A stretch of DNA of 64,000 nucleotides from Oreohelix idahoensis (Eukaryota; Mollusca; Gastropoda; Stylommatophora; Oreohelicidae): assembly GCA_024509875.1 (NCBI GenBank), contig JAMPIV010004259.1:806001-870000 (forward strand), written 5' to 3'. The notes beneath the pieces are model-generated. The model was not told the origin of the DNA. It was given only the letters and a program-made list of their open reading frames with translations, and did not search any database. Both the position numbers and the translations under genes were made by a program. Shown here piece by piece: positions 45,226 to 56,515 of this stretch (the stretch's first letter is position 1; every line of letters starts with the position of its first letter).

Positions 45226-47839
45226 TGTCGTAGATTTCCGATAGGAGAATTAAGACTAGGTTTGGTCCCTTCTGAATAGGTTTGAATAGGTGATAGACTC
45301 AGTGAGAGTTAGTGAAAGGTAATAGAATTTCCACACACGTGAGATGATAGATTTTGATATAGTGGCTGTCTCTGAAAGCGAAAAGAATTCTTCTCTCTCT
45401 CACCTATCTTCTACAACAGTTGTTACAGCGTCAGACAGACTACACCAATATACATATTACGTATATTTCTATCACTCACAGGCACGCACATACACGTGAC
45501 GACAGGTAAACACACAGACGTGGGAAAACTATAACAATGATATATATATTTAGAACGAGCTGACCAAACACGATTTTTAAGTTCCCGAGCGATTTTAATA
45601 TCAGGAAAAATCGGCTCACAACATCAAAGAAAGTACATCAAGGAAAATACATATACACATAGTCATAAAAATTCAAGGAAATGTTGCAAGGATGATAGCC
45701 CCGTTATAGTGTTAACTCTAGGTTTAGCCCGGCCCCGTTAAGAGAACAGATGATGGCGCCAGAGTCACAGATACATAGGGTTTGAGTCTAAGAGTTTTCT
45801 TTGTTTTATCTCGTAATTATATGCACAGAGTTTGGAAAAACAAATCTGATTTAACCTAAGACAACAACACAAGAACTCTAGCCTTAGCAACAGATTATGC
45901 AGATTGGAAAAAAAAATTAGGACAGCAACAGGGTGTCAAAGATATAATAGTGAAAATATCACTCAGACCAGCGTACACTCATTCATTCCGCCATGGCTTC
46001 TCATTCATGTACTCACGACTTTGCTCGCTGCCTCTTGGAACACACTGATTTTAGATCTTTACACAGACTCAAAAAAAATGCAGTCTTCTGCCAAGAAGTC
46101 CCCAGTTCCAAAAGACGTATTTAACTCGGAGTCTCCGGGAACGACTACTTGGGTGTGCAAATTTGTTCAAATGTCTGATTAAGTCACCTAACAATTATTC
46201 CAGGCGCGGGAGTTAGCAGAGCACAGTGTCAATAGCGTAGGTTTCTAAAAAATGATGAATGTCAGGTCGGTGCCTTCCCTCAGTATAGGATTCACTTTAG
46301 TCACACCACAGATTTGTCCACAAGATATAATCTAGTCGGGAAATGATTGTTAATATTCACGCCACCAGGCAGCAAATTATATAGAGTTTCTAGAAGAAAT
46401 TAAGTGCTGGCTCCAAGGTCCAGTATTTATCATTACAGTCTTTGAAAACCCGTTATAGGGATATTAGTATTTCTGTCTAACTTGCACCGTCAGATCAGTG
46501 TTACTTGAGAAAACCCACGTGGTTCAAAATAAGGACTGTCTATTTCTTCACAAGTATGGAAACTACTACTAGGTGCTGGTAAAGTTAGGGTCACCCCAAA
46601 ACTTTCACTGTGTGGAGGAAAAATAACACATATAATATAATAAACAGAATCTGTACTGGTTAAAACTTACATTTAAACTTGCAAGCAGAGAGCTTTGCTT
46701 ATCATTTAAACTTCCCGTGACGTAAGTTATATTTAAAAATCAGCAATCCTCATAAATTAAGAACACGTGCGTATTCCGTCACCATTCATGAGGCTGGATT
46801 CTAGAGTTTATACGTTAGTTTAGAAAAATACACTCGACTGAGTATTAGCAGTTAAATTAAATTTATAAATAGCTACAATTGCCGTTATAAGCTAGAAATT
46901 TTAATTTTATTCTGCTTTCCACTGAATGCTTCCCTAGAAAATATAATAGCCTACCACTTTATTTCTCTTCTGCGCTAAAGAAATAGATTAAAATGAATTA
47001 AGCGATTTAACACTTTAACACTCACAAAATCTATATATCTATCATATTAATTACCTCAACCACAGAATTACAGGTAGTCGCACAACTTAAGAATAAAAAT
47101 GCTGAAAATATTTCTGGAAGTCTAGAAGTTCGACAAATTGCCGAAACAAACTGAGATCTTCGCTAACAGCTATTCTGTTTACGAGCGACCTATCTACTGT
47201 GAGTCTATGAGCGAGAATGAAATTAAAGTTTCAAACTTGGCCAATATCTTAAAATCAGACAAAGGGCCCAAACTTATTTCGCCAAGCGAAATTATCTCCC
47301 CTACTCCCAACATTTACGTCCGCTTAACGCGTGTCGTAACTGTCACCTACTGACCACGATGTACGCATGTCAGTTTCAAATCCCAGACAGCCTGACTCCA
47401 ATGCGGGCAGTTTTCACACTACAGCTGACCATGGCCCAAGTGAGCGCCGTGTCAGTTTGGGATTTTCCAGACAAATGTCTGGATACTGACCGGTGCAGAT
47501 GTAAAGTATCACACCTCACCGGGACTAATGCCGAGAAGAAGCTCGCGCGCTCGGTGAGAATGTAGACGATTTGCTACGTCCTATGTTCAGCGAACCGACT
47601 TATCACGCCTTCTGACGCCCTGCAGCCCTGACATCTACGTAATATCGTCCTAGCGCGATTCTCAGTTTTGAGAAAGAAACAGGTAAAGTTTGCGAATTAT
47701 ATGAAAATAATATTCGCAAAACGAATGGATGAAAAATATACAGGAAAAAATGAAATACAGAGATAATAAAAGAGAGAATTTGGGTGAACGAATAGGAAGA
47801 AGATGTAGGAAATTAAATGAATATAAACCCTACGTGACA
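45226..47839 (-). repeat. 5' LTR of element C
   Basis: A 2614-bp LTR nearly identical to 38716-41327. Promoter and polyadenylation elements must lie here, but I could not place a TATA box or polyadenylation signal with confidence. Confidence 0.97.
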
Positions 47840-47844
47840 GTCGC

Positions 47845-48124
47845 CACAGTGTTAACAACAGAATAGCTGTTAACTCATCGTTGGCGCCATTATCAATTTC
47901 AACGAAACGACACAAGAAGTAGCTTGTAGCTAGAGAGACAGAGAGAGCTGTCACTGATCTGGGCACGCAACAAAAGTTGTCGTCTGGAGTCTATGCCCCA
48001 GGGAAGCTGTTAGCTTAACAAGAATTAATGTGTTTACTGCTGATTCCTTTCACTGCCTGAAACTTGTCATGTTCTTCACTGAATGCGGTGTCTTTCTTCT
48101 CGTACTTTCTATCCTTGATTTCCT
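47845..48124. other. right flank of element C
   Basis: Unique sequence with no recognisable motif; the preceding five bases are the right GTCGC target repeat. Confidence 0.5.
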
Positions 48125-48370
48125 CTCTAACATTTTATGTGTTTCTCAAACTCTTCTATAACACTGTATGTGTTCACCCAAGGCTTCTGTAACGTGTTTT
48201 GTGTTCCTCTAACTCTTCTCTACCATATTATGTGTTCATCTAACTTTTCTCTTCCATATTATGTGTTCCTCTAACTATTCTCTACCATATTATGTGTTCC
48301 TCTAACTATTCTCTACCATATTATATGTTTCTCCAACTCTTTTCAAACATTTTATATATGTGTTTCGCTT
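48125..48370. repeat. diverged 31-bp tandem repeat
   Basis: About eight copies of a unit like TCTCTACCATATTATGTGTT followed by CCTCTAACTAT. The central three (about 48235-48325) are near identical and the outer copies have decayed. Confidence 0.8.
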
Positions 48371-50290
48371 CTCTAAAATGTTATGCTAATGTTTGTACTC
48401 ATCTCTAAATGTGTATTTATTTCTTCCACGTCTATCTAACATCATTTCTTCCACTTCCCTCTGTTATTGATATATTCTCCAACACTTCATGTGCATCTCC
48501 TATTCCTCTCTAAAATGTTATTATGCTGGCTCTTTCATATCAATACTACATTTTGTTTTGTTAAAGTAGTCAAACATACTGAATTTGTTTTCTTTATGTG
48601 TCATGCGCTCGCGTTTCCTTCATTGTGTTCCAACCAATTTAGCATTGATTAGTTTTGCGGTTGAAATCAATAACAGTGAGTTATTCGATGCCATCCACGT
48701 GAGTTGCACACGTCATTAGGGTTAAGGTTAGGTTGCCGAAACTTGACCTTTATCCGTTATTACTACATCTCTCAATTTTTTTGATACCCACTCTTCTTCA
48801 TGTCAACGAGTTTTGTTATGATGTTTTATCATAAATGGTAGTGTATTCTTTTATCCTAAGTTAATCTGTGAAATTCGTTGGTTGACTCTTACAACTGTGT
48901 CGCATGTTACATGGAAGTAACATTTTCAAACTCCGCTTCATACGCTAGCATTACAAAAACTGATGAATTTACAAATGTTGTTGTTGTTTAACTAAGGCTG
49001 CTGAGCTTCTCGCTTTTATGCAGCCAACACCAAGTTGAAGACTCTTTCATATTATCTACACTGTAGATCTAAGCTTTTCCTGTGGCTTTTCTGCCATTCC
49101 GAAACGTGTTGAGTAGAAATTATGAGCTCCAGTTTCTCCAGCCTGGCTTGCAATTAAAGGACTATCACACCGGGTCATGAGCGAGGAGGAAGAAGCGCGT
49201 GGTGTACTGTGCATTCCCTGACATCCAGAGGGGTTCTCCAAATATGCAGATCTAAAATACTGTGGCTCATTCTGGGCTCTCCCAATAAACTGTTACATCC
49301 TACGCAGAGCCACTTCTCAGCTCCCCTCCCCCCCTCCACCTTGCATATTATGGGTGCACAGTGAGATCCTCCTGCATGCAACCAACCCGGTAAAAGTCAG
49401 AGTACCTCTGGAGCTCAAGTAACTCTTCCAAGCTTAGTGTGCAGTGCTTGGTTCTCAACATGTTTCACTACATGGGGAATCCCTGGAAGTGTTCGCGGGG
49501 TGCGACTATGCAAATATATAAGCTCGGAGTGCTCGTACCTGAAGCGTGTCCAGCATGTACGGTATCTAAAAATGTGCACTGTTTATGGTGTCTAATATTG
49601 CATTCGACTATATATAAATTAACGTTTAAACTTTTTTTTAACGTACGGTTCCCGATCAAACGATTTCATTAGCCAATCAGTCAACGAAAAATTACGAATG
49701 CTACAGTAAAACAAACAAACAAACTGTTTGTCGTGGGCTGAATGCTAGACGTTAACAAATACGAATCTTATGTAGAGCGAGTCGCGTAAACATGGCCGTA
49801 ACGTGTCCATACTTAGCACCAATGCAATCAAGATTTGAGGAAAAATTTCGTTAAAGCTATGGTTCTTGTTGCACTTTTATGTAAACAGATAGGGTAACAA
49901 AGTTGTCTTGATTGCTCATTTTTTGGGTCTGAATTTTCCTGCCCCAAGTTTTGTCTTTTATATACTTAAAAATAAAACACTTTTTTCATTAATATAAAAT
50001 TATTAAATACTGTCATGTTACGAAACATGAATAGGAAGGACTACGGCACTCTCAGACATGTCGTAAGTGGCAATTAAAATGAGGTTGTGCAGGAGGCTGG
50101 CAACCTCATATTGTAGACGAGCATGTCAATATTTGGTGTAAGCTGTCTCCAAGTAGACCATTTACAGTAACGCCTCCATGTTCCGTAGTGAAGAGAGACA
50201 AGGAAAATTATGATGATGATGATGATATTACAAAGCGTACATGCATACATACATGAATCTTTATTCTCCAGAAAATACAGTGATATGTAC
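48371..50290. other. gene-free stretch
   Basis: No frame with a recognisable domain. Part of 50085-50110 (AGGCTGGCAACCTCA) recurs at about 23070, perhaps from a shared unclassified repeat. A GATGAT run lies at 50212-50225. Confidence 0.45.
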
Positions 50291-50294
50291 TGAC

Positions 50295-50490
50295 ATTCTT
50301 CTTCTTCTTCTTCCGTCCTTAGCCAAAGACCGACCAAGCAGTCAGAGGCCATCATGCCTTGTGGCGTCTTAAGGGCAACAGCAGATTGATTTTCTCTGTT
50401 GCAGTTTCCCATCACGCCTAGCGGCGTCTTTAGGGCAACAACAAATAGATCCATCTGCCGTTGTTTCCGTAATCGGTGTGACAAGCCAAC
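50295..50490 (-). pseudogene. LINE-B 3' end with internal 60-bp duplication
   Basis: On the minus strand, GTTGCCCTAAAGACGCC...GGCGTGATGG matches the end of the LINE-B reading frame (37150-37185). It appears twice, 60 bp apart, followed by a GAAGAAGAAGAA tail. Only the last 100 or so bases of the element were inserted. Confidence 0.75.
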
Positions 50491-51710
50491 GGGTGATCAG
50501 CCCATTGGGCAATGTACTGACATGATATAATAAAATACAGCATGGCATATTGGAGAATCATTAGAATTTACATAAAGTAAATTTACATAAATTCATACAG
50601 CGTTAATGAGGGCTGTTACCACAGTACTTACATACATACATGCACGTGCACACAAACACACACATAAACAGAAACACCATATAAATACAGAGAAACACAC
50701 ACGCACACACGGATTTTCAGTTAATTATTCTGACTACACGTGATGTTGAATCTAGACACCATCTTCAGATCCCAACCACAGCGGAAGATACGACACAACA
50801 GCTTATAAATATTATGTTTTCACCACAATTTACCCTGCGTAGTTGTTGATAATATCTAATGAAAAAAACCTACGGAAAGCACTAAACAAATACCAGTGCA
50901 ATAAGATATGAGGGGGAAAAACACTGATGATGAACAGGACACAAACTGAGAAAACCAAATAGTAGCATTACAAGGCAATCCTTATTCTAGAACATCCATA
51001 GTAAGTAAGATAGAGGGAGATATTTAAAAAAGAAAAAGGACATGGATAAAGGAACCAGGCATAGACAAGACACGGCAGTGGAGGGGGGTAATTAAGAAGA
51101 TGGGAGTCAAATAGGGAGAAACGAACTGCAGACAGATATGAAAGGAATAAAGAAGAAATGGAAAGACCTTGGCCGGACGGCACAGGACCTGCGCTGAAGA
51201 CCTGTGCTCCATTTGAAACTAAAGGGTTATGAGAAATTGCGAGTAATTATCCTCAATGTTTTCAGTGTTATAGTTTATGGTATAAAATAACAAAGAAAAA
51301 AAAAAAAAGAAAAGAGAGGAGAGGAGGCACGCGGTAGACCACTTTAAGAATACAATCTTTAATTACAGCACGCAAAAGAACCCAAAGATGACGATTGCAC
51401 GAAATTAATAGCTTTGTAAATTTGCACTCCGCCCACTATTGACAGAAATAGAGGTCACATTTTGCAATATTAGATGATATTTGTTTAACTAATGATTCAT
51501 GTTATCTTAACAATTATTAAATGTTAACACCATACCGCCAAAACATACAAACCGGTTTAAACACAAACTTAAGGTTTGAATCAAATTAGTTTGTCGCAGC
51601 ATCGAACGGTTTATCGAATTAACCTCTACATACTACGCGACGTTTAATGGAAGCACGCGCTAAAGTGTTAGATCGTATTGTACAGGGTTTCTTATGTTTT
51701 TTGTGACATG
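50491..51710. other. gene-free stretch
   Basis: Contains CA-rich sequence near 50640-50715 and an A-rich run near 51296-51325. No coding motif found. Confidence 0.5.
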
Positions 51711-51714
51711 GACC

Positions 51715-52040
51715 CTTTTGGTTGTCAGATGAAGGTTATTAGCCCTTTTGATTGTCCGATAAAGGCTAAGGACCCCATTGATTGTCCGATAAAGGCTAAG
51801 GACCCCATTGATTGTCCGATGAAGGCTTTACGGACCCCTTTGATTGTCCAATAAAGACTAAGTACCGCTTTAATTATCGGCTGAAGGTTAGAGACACTTT
51901 TGATTGACCGATGAAAGCTACGAACCCCTTTGATTGTTCGATAAAGGCTATAGACCCACGTGATTGTCCGAGGAAGGCTATCAACCATTTTGATTGTCCG
52001 ATGAAGATTTATGGATCCCTTTCATTGTCCAATGAAGACT
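51715..52040. repeat. 30-bp minisatellite, about 11 copies
   Basis: Unit GATTGTCCGATAAAGGCTAA plus GGACCCCTTT, with the regular 30-bp period clearest at 51750-51840. Because the period is a multiple of three it leaves long frames with 10-residue repeats (SLAFIGQSMG-like on the minus strand), which are not evidence of a gene. Confidence 0.9.
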
Positions 52041-52244
52041 ATGTACTCATTCTTGGTAAAAAAAATATACATAATAGAATAATTAAAAAATTATACATGG
52101 TAAATTTTAGGTTATATATACGGACACCCTTGAATCCATTCACGGACTCGGAAGGTGTCCATGAACAACCTGTTTTTGAAACCTTGCTTTAACATGTCAG
52201 TTATGTCCAGACCAGTGCAAGTGACCCTGAAGCACCAACAAACA

Positions 52245-52790
52245 AACGTTTAGCATACTTTAATAAGCCATGGGCCACGTGTAACAGTTACTGGTGGTTT
52301 CTGATGAGACAGACAGAAAAGCACTAAGTCTCACTAAGCTAAGTCATAAAGCGTAAACTGTGATGAGAATGTGCATGGGGCAGGCAATTTCAACACGTAA
52401 AACAGATTGCTACATAAACAACCGCTGCTACCAGAAATTAATACATGCTTCAGTTGTAGTGGTGGCTATATGCTCCGTAAGGAGTTAAAGGATTCCATTA
52501 CACACCCATTGAGGCATATTAGGAATATGGTGTTAGGCCCATATTTTCTTGACCATCGGCACACTAGGGGTGATGTGGTCAGAGTACAAGCCCCTTCACC
52601 TGTAGTTTATGTAGCATGTGTGGAATGAACTCATATGAGAACAATCTCATTGGAATGAGCATAATCTCATCACAGTTTATGCTTTATGACTTAGCTTAGT
52701 GAAAAGTAGTGCTTTTCTGTCTAAGCCTCATCAGACACCACCAGTAACTGTTACACGTGGCCCATGGCTTATTAAAGTATGCTAAACGTT
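52245..52790. mobile_element. foldback/MITE-like element with about 130-bp inverted arms
   Basis: The left arm (52245-52375, from AACGTTTAGCATACTT) matches the reverse complement of the right arm (about 52660-52790) at well over 90 percent by eye, enclosing about 285 bp. The middle has no transposase. Long arms and non-coding content fit a foldback or MITE. No clear target duplication was seen; AAC/GTT at the tips is palindromic. Confidence 0.75.
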
Positions 52791-53290
52791 CATTCCAAAT
52801 TGGATGAACAGAGTGGTCTTCATCACCCGTGATGGACGAACAACACAACAAATAACACAACACATGTAGCATTAAGTTTTACATTATGAGGTAGCCACCC
52901 TAATGCACAATCTCATATTAGAATGAATAAAAGGAAAGACGGTGACTGTTCTTTAGATATTTTGAATGCCTTTGGCAATTGCTCTCAGAGTATGACGTTA
53001 ACAGAAATAAAACGAGAAATCAATGACAACACAGCTCAAAGAGTACATATAAAGGTCAGCATAAGGTCAATAAAATCCCAAGTGAATATTAGAAATGCAT
53101 GAAAGAGAAATATAGAAAGTCTCCACATGTTTTGCCATAATTTATTAATGTTCTTTTTATGTTACGTGACAATGTTTTGTTTCAGTTATGTTCTTTACGA
53201 GCGTGTCTTTTTTTTTTTCGTCTCCGAGAGATCAAGGATAGAATATTGCATGCATAATGTCAGTAATGATAAAGTAATAATAACTGTGGC
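52791..53290. other. spacer, nothing recognised
   Basis: Unique AT-rich sequence leading into the purine tract. Confidence 0.5.
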
Positions 53291-54035
53291 AAACTGTAAG
53301 GATGGAAGGAACAGGAGAAGGAAGGGAGAGGAAATAGAACGAAGAAAGGATGGATGGAAGAGGAGATGAGAGAAAGAGGAGATGAAAGAAAGAGGAGATA
53401 CATGGAAGAAAGAGAAGATGAAAGGGGATGGAAGGAGAAGGGGATGGAAGGAGGAGGGGATGGAAGGAGGAGGGGGTGGAAGGAGGACAAGATGGAAGGA
53501 TGAGGAGATGGAAGGAGGAGGAGATGGAGGAAGAAGGAGATGGAGGGAGAAGGAGAGTGAAGGAATTGGAGATGGAAGGGAGAGAGATGGAAGGAAGAGA
53601 AAATGGTAGGAAGCGGAGATGGAAGGAAGTCGAGATGGAAGGAAGCGCAGACGGAAATAAAACGAGTTAGAAGGAACAGAAGATAGAAGGAAGCGGAAAT
53701 ATAACGAAGAGAAGATGGAAGGAAGAGAAGATGGAAGGAAGAGAGAGAAGATGGAAGGAAGAGAAAGTGGCAGAAAGCTGAGATGGTAGGAAGACGAGAT
53801 GGAAGGAGGAGATAGAAGGAAGAAGAGATGGAAGGACGAGGAGATGGAATGAAGAGAAGATGGAAGGAAGCAGAGATGGAAAAAAAGAAGACGGAAGGCA
53901 GAGGACGTGGAAGGAATAGAAGATGAAAGGGAGAGAAGATCGAAGGAAGAGAAAATGGAAGGCAGCGGAGATGGAAGAAAGACGAGATGGAAGGAGGAGA
54001 TGGAAGTAGTGGAAGAAGGAAGAAAGAGGAGATAC
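53291..54035. repeat. polypurine minisatellite (GGAAGGA/GATGGAAG)
   Basis: About 745 bp in which the plus strand is almost all A and G with scattered T, built from degenerate GATGGAAGGAAGAGA units of about 15-18 bp. The 280-residue minus-strand frame across it (Ser/Phe/Leu/Pro repeats) is a by-product of the repeat. Confidence 0.92.
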
Positions 54036-54044
54036 AAATTGGGA

Positions 54045-54605
54045 ACGTGTAGTGACGTTGTAAAATTTAACTATATATAGAGAACGTATAGTGAAGTTGT
54101 AACATATAACTTTATATTGAGAACGTGTAGTGAAGTTGTAACATATAACTTTATATTGAGAACGTGTAGTAAAGTTGTAACATATAATTTTATATTGAGA
54201 ACGTGTAGTGAAGTTGTAATATATAACTTTATATTGAGAACATGTAGTGAAATTGTAAGATATAACTTTATATTGAGAAGGCGTAGTGAAGTTGTAACAT
54301 ATAACTTTATACTGAGAACGTGTAGTGAAGTTCTAACATATAACTTTGTATTGAGAACGCGCAGTGAAGTTATAACATATAACTTTATATTGAGAGCGTG
54401 TAGTGAAGTTGTAACATATAACTTTATATTGAGAACGTGTAGTTAAGTTGTAACATATCACTTTATATTGAGAACGTGTAGTGAAGTTGTAACATGTAAC
54501 TTTATATTGAGAACGTGAATTGAAGTTGTAACATATCACTTTATATTGAGAACGTGTAGTGAAGTTGTAACATATCACTTTATATTGAGAACGTGTAGTG
54601 AAGTT
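54045..54605. repeat. 39-bp minisatellite, about 14 copies
   Basis: Unit AACATATAACTTTATATTGA plus GAACGTGTAGTGAAGTTGT. The period is a multiple of three, so both strands stay open for over 100 codons (YNFILRTCSEVVT repeats on plus). Diverged copies of the same unit reappear at 54915-54950 and 56515-56985. Confidence 0.93.
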
Positions 54606-54905
54606 CAGCAAATAACGGATGTAGAAAATGTGTCTCAAGAACCCAGCCCCTGCAGACATCAGTGGACCATTCCCTGCTCCGATGGTTTAGCCATGTCTAC
54701 AGATTGGAAGAAGATCGGCTGCGACGACAAATATGGGACATCAAGAACCAGGGATCTAGATCTCCAGAAAGACTCAACGTTTGCTGAGAGGACAACATTA
54801 GACAATCTCTGAAGGACAATACTAGAACCAAGCCAATAGGAGGACAACTGATATGACAGCATGGCATTCTCTCTGACAACCCTCAGTACCCCAAGGTAGA
54901 AGAGG
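54606..54905 (+). pseudogene. LINE C-terminal fragment
   Basis: The plus strand reads LRWFSHVYRLEEDRLRRQIW then DIKNQGSRSPERLN, a stop, and EDNIRQSLKD onward: the RW.GHV.R...DRLP.QI region ahead of the RGRPK box in LINE polyproteins. Two stops lie downstream. It is embedded in the 39-bp minisatellite. Confidence 0.7.
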
Positions 54906-54989
54906 GACGCCTAAATACGAGAACATGTTATGAAGTTCTAGCATATAAATGCCATAGAGAATGTACCGTTATGTTATTAAATATATATA

Positions 54990-55032
54990 CAAGGGGCATT
55001 CAGAAAGTAATGCACCACATCATTTTTCTCAG
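54990..55032 (+). repeat. left terminal inverted repeat of mariner
   Basis: Begins CAAGGGGCATTCAGAAAG. It is the transposase binding and cleavage end. Confidence 0.95.
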
Positions 55033-55149
55033 CTAATAATGAAGATAGAAGCATGAAATTTTGCACACTTCAAATATGGCATGTGCCAATTGTGTGCACC
55101 AAATTGCACCGCAACCGGCCAAATAATACGGCTGCCCTAAACCGTTGAA

Positions 55150-56216
55150 ATGGAGCGTGTTAGCAACTTGCGTTATAAGCAGCGAATTGTGATAGAATTT
55201 CTCGTTGCAGAGAAGGAAACTGTTGTGAACATTCACAAGCGTCTATGTGATGTGTATGGAAGTTTTGCAGTCGACAGGAGTACAGTCAGATGCTGGGTTC
55301 AGAAAATCAAAGAATCAGGAAGTAGAGATACGGAGCTGCTTGATCGGCCGCGCTGTGGTCGTCCTGCCACAGCCACCAACGCAGAAATGTTGAATGCGCT
55401 GAGGGCATTATTCTTACTGATAGGCGAATCACTACTCAACAATTGGCCTTACAGCTGTCAGTCAGCATTGGTAGTGCAAATGCAGTTATAAAAACTCTCG
55501 GATTTTCTAAGGTTTGCGCAAGATGGGTTCCTCGAAGTCTCACAAATGACCACCGATTGCAAAGGAATGCAATTTCTTCTGAATTGTTAGAGCGTTTCAA
55601 TGCTGATGGAGAGAACTTTTTGGCTAAGATCGTCACAGGTGACGAAACCTGGGCACATCATTTGAACCTGAGACAAAAAGACAGTCAATGGAGTGGCATC
55701 ATCCGCAATCACCACGAAGAAAGAAATTCAAGACAATTCCTTCAGCTGCAAAGGTCAATAATCACTGTCTTTTGGGACATTGAAGGTGTGATTCTTGTGG
55801 ACGTTATGCCAAGAGGAGAGACAATCAATTCGCAAGCTTACATTAAGACATTGAAAAAACTCAATCAACATTTTCGCAGAGTTAGGCCGCACAAGAATCC
55901 AGCAGACCTGCTTCTCCTTCATGACAATGCGCGACCTCACACAAGTCTGGCAACACGGGAAGCAATCACCAAATTGGGTTGGACTGTACTACCCCATCCA
56001 CCCTATAGTCCCGATTTGGTACCCTCTGATTTTCATCTATTTGGTCCACTTAAAGATGCACTCCGTGGGACAAGGTTTGAAGATGATGAAGGAGTGATTC
56101 ATGCAGCGAAGAAATGGCTACATGATCAAGACAAAATCTGGTACGGGCTAGGAATACATGCACTTGTTTCGCGCTGGCATAAAGCCGTACAAGTTGATGG
56201 GGATTATGTTGAATAA
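55150..56216 (+). pseudogene. mariner transposase, frameshifted
   Basis: Cut-and-paste transposase acting on the element's inverted repeats. The N-terminal frame (55150-55491) holds the helix-turn-helix DNA-binding region (DRSTVRCWVQKIKESGSRDT, RPRCGRPATATNAEM). The catalytic frame (55443-56216) has TGDETW (first Asp), HDNARPH (second Asp) and YSPDLVPSDFHLF (third Asp), the DD34D signature. A one-base shift near 55400 separates the two frames. A second, compensated shift changes about 35 residues between about 55663 and 55770, where the protein looks foreign to the family. All three catalytic residues remain, but the product would be inactive as it stands. Confidence 0.93.
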
Positions 56217-56284
56217 TACTGATGTTTACATGACATATCCATGTATATTGTGTATAAATTTCATGCTTTTTGAATAAACAGCTC

Positions 56285-56327
56285 CTGAGAAAAACGATGT
56301 GGTGCATTACTTTCTGAATGCCCCTCG
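56285..56327 (-). repeat. right terminal inverted repeat of mariner
   Basis: Reverse complement of the left repeat with two mismatches. Confidence 0.95.
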
Positions 56328-56425
56328 TATATATAACATTTTTTGTTACAACTTCCCGACAAGTTCTGTCTGTAATTTATAAGTGAAAACTTAACGGTTT
56401 ATATATGTATATATACAGATATACA

Positions 56426-56427
<2 letters not shown>

Positions 56428-56513
<86 letters not shown>
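56428..56513. repeat. (AT)n microsatellite
   Basis: About 86 bp of AT dinucleotides. Confidence 0.99.

Positions 56514-56514
<1 letters not shown>

Positions 56515-56515
<1 letters not shown>

Larger units (their letters stand above)
38716..47839 (-). mobile_element. LTR element C, complete, Gmr1-related, lacking reverse transcriptase
   Basis: A 9124-bp minus-strand element. LTRs at 38716-41327 and 45226-47839 begin TGTCACGTAGGG and end CTACGACA. It is flanked by the perfect 5-bp target repeat GTCGC (38711-38715 and 47840-47844). The internal region (3.9 kb) encodes gag, then protease and integrase in another frame, and goes straight to the polypurine tract. There is no room for reverse transcriptase or RNase H. 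The LTR copies differ at only a handful of sites over 2.6 kb, indicating a recent insertion. Gag and integrase are clearly homologous to elements A and B, but the LTRs are unrelated. Confidence 0.93.
54990..56327 (+). mobile_element. mariner transposon, 1338 bp
   Basis: Terminal inverted repeats of 43 bp (54990-55032 and 56285-56327) differ at only two positions, and TA lies on each side (54988-54989 and 56328-56329). Length and a single transposase gene fit a complete mariner. It sits in the 39-bp minisatellite. Confidence 0.95.

Noticed and set aside
51725..51988. Possible repeat protein (FIGQSMG units)
   Set aside because: Translation of a 30-bp minisatellite; frame and units decay at both ends.
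53195..54037. 280-codon minus-strand open frame
   Set aside because: Serine/Phe/Leu/Pro repeats produced by the polypurine minisatellite; no start context or motif.
54117..54659. 100-codon open frames on both strands
   Set aside because: Consequence of a 39-bp (3 x 13) tandem unit lacking stops.
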